A stretch of 18,852 bases of DNA. Source: Microcoleus asticus IPMA8. GTDB taxonomy: Bacteria; Cyanobacteriota; Cyanobacteriia; Cyanobacteriales; Microcoleaceae. Below are positions 15,162 through 18,852 of this stretch, one piece after another. A program made the translations under genes and the position numbers. The stretch lies in contig NZ_SRRZ01000141.1 of the NCBI RefSeq assembly GCF_013179805.1, forward strand, positions 1 through 18,852, read 5' to 3'. Each line of letters opens with the position of its first letter. The stretch's first letter is position 1. The notes beneath the pieces were generated by a model, which searched no databases, was not told the origin of the DNA, and worked only from the letters and a program-made list of their open reading frames with translations.

Positions 15162-16910
15162 TTACCCCTTAGCCTCAACCCAAATCGTCATCCCCTCAAC
15201 CCTCAAACCTTTGCCGCGAGTGCCGCAATATTGACCGTTAGCAGTAACAGGAGTATCGCCTACATTCTGAATGTGAGCCGTATAAAATACGTCGTATTTA
15301 TCAGCTTGCGGCCCAGTCAGCCGCGCGGCAAATCCCTCAATGCGCTTCGCTTTGCCCCGGAAGCCAGCTAGCTCGCCTTCCGATATCCAAGCAGTGTCGC
15401 CAACTCCTTCAACGTGAGCCATGTACTGCAAATTTAAACCGGCAACGGGAGGCTCTATTTTAATTTGAAATCCTTCCACGCGGCGGCCTTGAGCGCGTGT
15501 GCCGGCATATTCTCGATCGCTAAAAGTTCGATCGCCAATTCCTTGAATGTGCGCCAACACTTTTAAACCCACAGGCGCCGCTGTTTGGGAACTAGCAGAC
15601 GGCGCGATCCAAACTTTGATGCCCTCGATTCTCAAAGCTTTGCCGCGAGTGCCGCAATATTCGCCGTTGGAGGACACATCGGTGTCGCCGATATTCTGAA
15701 TGTGAGCGCTATAAAATACGTCGTACTTATCAGCTTGCGGCCCGCTCAACCGCACTGCAAATCCTTCAATTCGTTTCGCTTGACCCCGAAAACCCGCCAA
15801 TTCTCCTTCGCTGAGCCAAGGAGTATCGCCAACACCTTCGACGTGAGCCATGTACTCGACATTTAAGCCGGGAATTGGGGGATCGATATTAATTTGAAAT
15901 CCTTCGACGCGCCGTCCTTGAGCTTTAGTACCCGCGTATTCTTGAGCACCGAAAGTTCGATCGCCAATTCCCTGAATGTGCGCCAAAACTTTGATTCCCA
16001 AAGCGCCCTCTACAGGAGCCTGTTGAATGTTGCGAGGTGCGCCAAAAACAATGTTCCCGGAGCCGGTTGTCTGGAGGGACTGAGGTACTTCGACGCTGGG
16101 AACGATAATCACCTCGTGCATGGGTGCCGAAGGTGCGGGGGATTCCAAAATCTGGATCTGTGGCGCAACTGCAACTTGTTTCGGCGCAACATTTCCCGAC
16201 GGAATGATAATCACTTCAGGTAAGGGTTGGGCGCTGATTTTTGGTTCGGGCGCTGCTTTCAATGCGGGTTCGACTTTAGCAGGTGCTGCTTTTACCATCT
16301 CAGCAATGGTTAATTTGCCTCTAGAAATGGCGACGGCTATTTGTTTGCCAAAAGCGGCGCTGACTGTTTCTTCGAGGATGACCCACTGTTCGTCGTCTAA
16401 TTTGTCTTGCTGTTCCACCAGGGCGAGCACTGCTGAAACTGGGTGCTTGCCGCTGACTAAAGATTCAGCGTCGGAATGCAGTTGAGTTGGGGTTGATTCG
16501 GAAATCGCGCGGTGCAGTTCGCGGGCTTTGGCATGAACTGATTGTAAGGGCGCGAAGTCGCTTTGTTCGCGGTGGGCGATCGCCAATACTCGATCGATAA
16601 CTTTCAAAGCTGCGTCGCGAATTTCTGCTTTACCTTCGGAAGCTGCTACAGTCTCGACTAAGTTTTGAATGTCTTTGAGCGAAGCAATTTCCCCCGGCGC
16701 GATCGTGGATTTGTTGAGTTCGAGAGCTTGTTTTTGGACTGTGGCAAAGTTGCGGCTGTAGGTGGCGACTTCTTGCAGCAAGCTGTCAGAGGGAGGAAGG
16801 CCCGAGTCTTGCAGTTGTTTGGCTGCTTGGGAAAGGCGATCGGCCAAATTAGCATAAGTTTCCGATAGTCGGGCTATTTGTTGTAGCAAATCTTTATGAA
16901 CTGGTTCCAT
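15162..16910 (-). CDS. ChW-like repeat protein with helical N-terminal half
   Basis: A 582-residue protein. Residues 1 to about 210 are predicted helical and probably coiled-coil (many heptad Leu/Ala, few Gly/Pro), with no signal peptide or membrane segment. A Pro/Ala/Val-rich linker (about 215-300) contains a twice-used VIIIPS/VIIVPS motif. Residues 305-582 hold six repeats of about 45 residues, each with the pattern AHIQxIGD..(E/Q)Y.GT.(G/Q)..RxEGF.I, which matches the ChW (clostridial hydrophobic W) repeat family except that the signature Trp after IG is Asp in all six. The repeats form two near-identical triplets starting at 305 and 448. ChW repeats are usually on exported or surface proteins; lack of an export signal here suggests an intracellular or non-classically exported scaffold. 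It is in its own unit, with a terminator hairpin after it, and points away from the small paralogous genes. The function is unknown. Confidence 0.85.
   Translation of the reverse strand: MEPVHKDLLQQIARLSETYANLADRLSQAAKQLQDSGLPPSDSLLQEVATYSRNFATVQKQALELNKSTIAPGEIASLKDIQNLVETVAASEGKAEIRDAALKVIDRVLAIAHREQSDFAPLQSVHAKARELHRAISESTPTQLHSDAESLVSGKHPVSAVLALVEQQDKLDDEQWVILEETVSAAFGKQIAVAISRGKLTIAEMVKAAPAKVEPALKAAPEPKISAQPLPEVIIIPSGNVAPKQVAVAPQIQILESPAPSAPMHEVIIVPSVEVPQSLQTTGSGNIVFGAPRNIQQAPVEGALGIKVLAHIQGIGDRTFGAQEYAGTKAQGRRVEGFQINIDPPIPGLNVEYMAHVEGVGDTPWLSEGELAGFRGQAKRIEGFAVRLSGPQADKYDVFYSAHIQNIGDTDVSSNGEYCGTRGKALRIEGIKVWIAPSASSQTAAPVGLKVLAHIQGIGDRTFSDREYAGTRAQGRRVEGFQIKIEPPVAGLNLQYMAHVEGVGDTAWISEGELAGFRGKAKRIEGFAARLTGPQADKYDVFYTAHIQNVGDTPVTANGQYCGTRGKGLRVEGMTIWVEAKG
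15165..15998. repeat. Tandem duplication of a three-repeat ChW block
   Basis: The coding block starting at 15998 (GIKVLAHIQGIGDRTF) is repeated from 15569 (GLKVLAHIQGIGDRTF), an offset of 429 nt or 143 residues. Each block carries the same order of three diverged repeats (VLAHIQ, YMAHVEGVGDT, FYSAHIQN/FYTAHIQN). Repeats 1 and 4, 2 and 5, 3 and 6 are much closer to one another than to neighbours, so a three-repeat unit was duplicated after it had diversified. Confidence 0.85.
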
Positions 16911-16979
16911 ATGTCTTGCCGTAAATATTTAACTTGCTGATTATAGACGTTGAGCGTCTTCTGAAGGTACAAGGCAGTA

Positions 16980-17014
16980 GTCATTAGTCATTAGTCATTA
17001 GTCATTAGCCATTA
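16980..17014. repeat. Heptamer tandem repeat (GTCATTA)
   Basis: Four exact GTCATTA units (16980-17007) and one variant GCCATTA (17008-17014) lie 70 nt upstream of the ChW gene start. This is an STRR-type cyanobacterial heptamer. The number of units could vary between strains. Confidence 0.85.
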
Positions 17015-17060
17015 GTTCGAGGGAAGAAGAAAAATGCTCCCACTGTGAAACTCCCCCACT

Positions 17061-17102
17061 CGGACACTCTCCGACTCCACCACCCGGACACTCTCCGACT
17101 CC
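17061..17102. repeat. 18-bp direct repeat in C-rich tract
   Basis: CGGACACTCTCCGACTCC occurs at 17061-17078 and again at 17085-17102 (24-bp period), within a C-rich low-complexity stretch that runs to about 17120. Together with the GTCATTA repeats it fills most of the 16911-17297 gap between the divergent ChW gene and the small paralogs. I see no RNA gene and no clear promoter in the rest. Confidence 0.8.
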
Positions 17103-17297
17103 CCCCTCCCCCCCTTCTCCTGTGGCATCCCCCGCGTGATCGCCGTCACACCCGTGCAAATACTTAGTCACACTCTGCTACTCCGGCTGTCACGACCGAC
17201 CTTTAAAAATGTCACACCAATTGAGCAATAGCCGTCACTGCCGATTCGCTTAAAACGGTTGATACTGAAACTTCAACCAATAAAACCCACAAGTGTT

Positions 17298-17528
17298 ATG
17301 GTACTGATTCGCGACCTCGCCCAACAAGCTCTGACCCTAGGCTATCTCACTATTGAAGCCGAAAATCAACTGCGGCGGATGTTAACTACTACCAAGTATG
17401 AGCTGGAAGACTTAAATGCTTTTATGGCTCTGCAACTAGCAGCTATGTCCGGAGGAGTGAAACAAGAGTCTCGCGAGCGGAAACAATTTGAACTGTTTGG
17501 CGAGACAGCCTCTAAAACTTCCTGTTAG
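17298..17528 (+). CDS. Small conserved-looking protein, paralog 1, unknown function
   Basis: A 76-residue protein from the ATG at 17298 (MVLIRDLAQQALTLGYL); a TTG at 17259 would add 13 residues but similarity to the next gene begins at the ATG. The sequence looks all-helical: an N-terminal helix, a GYLTIEAENQLRRML segment, then LEDLNAFMALQLAAM and a charged tail. It has no membrane segment or signal peptide. It is clearly paralogous to the gene starting at 17546: GYL(T/S)(I/V)EAEN and LEDLNAFM(A/S)LQLAAM are shared. The two are 17 nt apart, so probably co-transcribed. The amphipathic helical character would fit a small protein-interaction or regulatory subunit, but I do not recognise the family. 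Confidence 0.7.
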   Translation: MVLIRDLAQQALTLGYLTIEAENQLRRMLTTTKYELEDLNAFMALQLAAMSGGVKQESRERKQFELFGETASKTSC

Positions 17529-17545
17529 TAATTAGTTGGCTTTTG

Positions 17546-17791
17546 ATGGGTGCAAAATTAGTAAGGGACATTTCGATCGTGCAGATTCGTGAAGTTGTAA
17601 AACAAGCTATTGCCGCTGGATATCTGAGTGTGGAAGCGGAAAATGAAATGCAGCAGATTTTTTCGTCAGCTAAATGTGATTTGGAAGATTTGAATGCTTT
17701 TATGAGCTTGCAGTTAGCTGCGATGGCGGGTCGCGTGAGGCAAGAGTCCTTGGAATCGATAAAAGTGTCAAATTTTCAGGAAGTAAATTAA
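17546..17791 (+). CDS. Small conserved-looking protein, paralog 2, unknown function
   Basis: An 81-residue protein from ATG 17546 (MGAKLVRDISIVQIREVVKQ). A TTG directly before it, or a GTG at 17579 preceded by AAGGGA at 17563-17568, are alternative starts; the GTG would give a length matching paralog 1 from its first residue. The core (IREVVKQAIAAGYLSVEAEN and SLQLAAMAGRVRQES) aligns without gaps to paralog 1. Acidic-hydrophobic helices, no membrane span. It follows paralog 1 by 17 nt and is transcribed away from the ChW gene. After it come about 575 nt without a convincing gene. Confidence 0.7.
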   Translation: MGAKLVRDISIVQIREVVKQAIAAGYLSVEAENEMQQIFSSAKCDLEDLNAFMSLQLAAMAGRVRQESLESIKVSNFQEVN

Positions 17792-17970
17792 TCAGCTTTA
17801 TTCAATTCTTTGACGCGACAAATATTAATTTATCTGCCAAAAAAAGGCTGATATGATAATTAAATTGTACTCAAATTTATCCTAAATTCATTAATAGTAA
17901 AAATATTGCTAATTTGGTTTTATCGGTATCGATCGAAATCCAATTAAATTTAAATTAATATTCAAGCTGG

Positions 17971-17990
17971 TAGTGAGGACTTGAGTCCTC
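17971..17990. repeat. TAGTGAGGACT..AGTCCTC repeat, copy 1
   Basis: GAGGACT (17975-17981) is inverted as AGTCCTC (17984-17990), preceded by GGTAGT. The sequence GGTAGTGAGGACT.AGTCCTC is a common dispersed element in filamentous cyanobacteria. This copy is a half-unit without a matching distal GTCCTCACTACC. Confidence 0.65.
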
Positions 17991-18269
17991 AAAGGCAAGG
18001 CTTGGACGATCGGACATATCAAGGTGTAGTCAACGTGTTTGCGTCGTAACGGTTGAGCATTATTCTTGAGATGTTATTTATTATTAATTAGCTAGTAAAT
18101 AAAAACATCACTCGCCGGAAACAGATCTTTCGAGCATTTGAGCTAATTTTTTACCACCTAGACAGGTCTGGCTTGGATGAGGGGCAATAATTTACGATCG
18201 GTGATTAACTGGACTTGGTATGAAACAGCTAATATTATCTATCCTCAATCGACCCCATCAAATTGGTTG

Positions 18270-18322
18270 GTAGTGAGGGCTAAAGTCCTCAGAAAACTCC
18301 CTCGGACTTTGGTCGTCACTAC
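18270..18322. repeat. TAGTGAGG..AAGTCC inverted repeat, copy 2
   Basis: GTAGTGAGGGCTAAAGTCC (18270-18288) is imperfectly inverted by GGACTTTGGTCGTCACTAC (18304-18322). It is the same family as the copy at 17971 but has both arms. It ends about 45 nt from the stop codon of the MgtC-like gene and could act as its terminator. Confidence 0.65.
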
Positions 18323-18368
18323 AAACTTTATAACGGTTATTTTACCAGACGTTATATAATGACTGAGA

Positions 18369-18698
18369 CTATTTGCGACTCTGACGCTCTAACTCTTTAA
18401 TTACTCTTAGAACAAACAGCGACATTAAAGCGCCAATTAATGCCAGTTGCCACAATCCGCATCCTGCCGCAGTTCCTAAAGCTGCTGACACCCAAATAGC
18501 GGCCGCAGAGGTGAGCCCGTGAACTTCAACTTTGCCTATTTCCTGTTGATTTTGTCGCAGGATTTCTCCGCCTCCCAAAAACCCAATCCCGGCAGCAATG
18601 CCTTGAATTACGCGATCTACAGCATATCCTCCATTTTCATTTTTACCCATTGCTAGCGGTATTAAAACAAACAAGGCAGAACCCATACTTACTAGCAT
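18369..18698 (-). CDS. MgtC/SapB-family membrane protein, N-terminally truncated
   Basis: A 109-residue C-terminal portion of a short MgtC/SapB-type membrane protein. Family features seen: LVSMGSALFVLIPL, GIGFLGGGEILRQ, VHGLTSAAAIWVSAALG and a final hydrophobic helix. MgtC proteins sit in the inner membrane and are linked to magnesium homeostasis or ATP synthase control in some bacteria; the role here is unknown. Conserved family sequence continues in frame upstream of the ATG (GGIIGWERQLRQKPAGLRTH, 18758-18699), but an in-frame TGA at 18771-18773 closes the frame and the first membrane helix is missing. There is no ATG, GTG or TTG between that TGA and 18698. So the gene is either a decayed remnant, uses a rare ATT start, or has a frameshift. 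The C-terminus looks complete. Confidence 0.7.
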   Translation of the reverse strand: MLVSMGSALFVLIPLAMGKNENGGYAVDRVIQGIAAGIGFLGGGEILRQNQQEIGKVEVHGLTSAAAIWVSAALGTAAGCGLWQLALIGALMSLFVLRVIKELERQSRK

Positions 18699-18803
18699 AT
18701 GAGTTCTTAATCCCGCTGGTTTCTGTCTGAGTTGGCGCTCCCATCCAATAATTCCGCCAACGGGTGCATCTCACTTTTGCGAATGTGTCAAAAAAGAGTT
18801 AAA

Positions 18804-18852
18804 ATGAAAAAGCTAGTAAAATCGTCAAATAAAGATGAGGTAAAGAAAATGA
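18804..18852 (+). CDS. Possible start of a new gene (runs off window)
   Basis: ATG at 18804 opens MKKLVKSSNKDEVKKM and stays open to the edge. A weak purine-rich AAAAAGAG site lies at 18791-18798. It is divergent from the MgtC remnant. Only 16 codons are seen, so family and reality are uncertain. Confidence 0.3.
   Translation, partial: MKKLVKSSNKDEVKKM

Larger units (their letters stand above)
17792..18368. other. A/T-rich intergenic region with two dispersed repeats
   Basis: No convincing gene is present. It holds the GAGGACT palindrome at 17975-17990, a larger related inverted repeat at 18270-18322, and A/T-rich stretches (17830-17960, 18060-18110). The 60-codon reading frame at 18177-18359 overlaps the second repeat and has no protein-like character. 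I see no tRNA-like or rRNA-like structure. Confidence 0.5.

Noticed and set aside
16980..17102. Possible CRISPR array in the repeat-rich region
   Set aside because: The units are contiguous 7-mers and one 18-bp repeat pair without unique spacers of regular length, and no cas gene is nearby.
18177..18359. 60-codon plus-strand reading frame after the small paralogs
   Set aside because: It overlaps a dispersed inverted repeat (18270-18322), has no ribosome site and no protein-like pattern.

Overview
This window looks like chromosomal DNA from a filamentous cyanobacterium of the Oscillatoria/Microcoleus/Phormidium kind. The evidence is the high density of HIP1-type GCGATCGC octamers on both strands, heptamer tandem repeats (STRR type), several dispersed hairpin repeats of the kind common in these genomes, a partial cyanobacterial IS1-like transposase, and NRPS/PKS modules whose closest architectural relatives are the McyE-type enzymes with an aminotransferase domain. 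The organism cannot be named from the sequence alone.

Layout. Positions 1-284 hold the first 21 codons of an IS1-like transposase (minus strand, running off the left edge) and two strong hairpins downstream of the biosynthetic genes. Positions 285-14189 are one compact minus-strand biosynthetic operon. In order of transcription it encodes an NRPS module C-A-PCP (14150 to 10758), a PKS with KS-AT-ACP-aminotransferase domains (10754 to 5736, starting 3 nt after the NRPS stop), a small JmjC/cupin-8 iron/2-oxoglutarate oxygenase (5498 to 4623), and a terminal NRPS module C-A-PCP-TE (4418 to 285). Positions 14190-15161 are mainly intergenic, with one tiny membrane protein and a nest of dispersed repeats including a MITE-like element. 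Positions 15162-16910 (minus) encode a 582-residue protein with a helical N-terminal half and six ChW-like repeats. Positions 16911-17297 are a repeat-rich divergent intergenic region. Positions 17298-17791 (plus) hold two tandem paralogous small proteins of unknown function. Positions 17792-18368 are A/T-rich and hold two copies of a dispersed GAGGACT-type repeat. Positions 18369-18698 (minus) are an MgtC/SapB-family gene missing its N-terminus, and a possible new plus-strand gene begins at 18804.

How the genes work together. I read the operon as a short assembly line: an amino acid (A-domain code proline-like) is loaded by the first NRPS, extended by one malonyl unit on the PKS, and the resulting beta-ketone is replaced by an amine by the built-in PLP aminotransferase. 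This would give a 3,4-diamino acid (an amino analogue of statine). The last module adds a second residue (code valine-like) and the thioesterase releases the product. The JmjC enzyme is a likely tailoring hydroxylase. No phosphopantetheinyl transferase, transporter or resistance gene is in the window, and I do not recognise a described product for this gene order. All three megasynthase genes carry in-frame dispersed or tandem DNA repeats at interdomain or surface-loop positions, which is the most unusual sequence-level feature here. Substrate codes were aligned by eye and are tentative.
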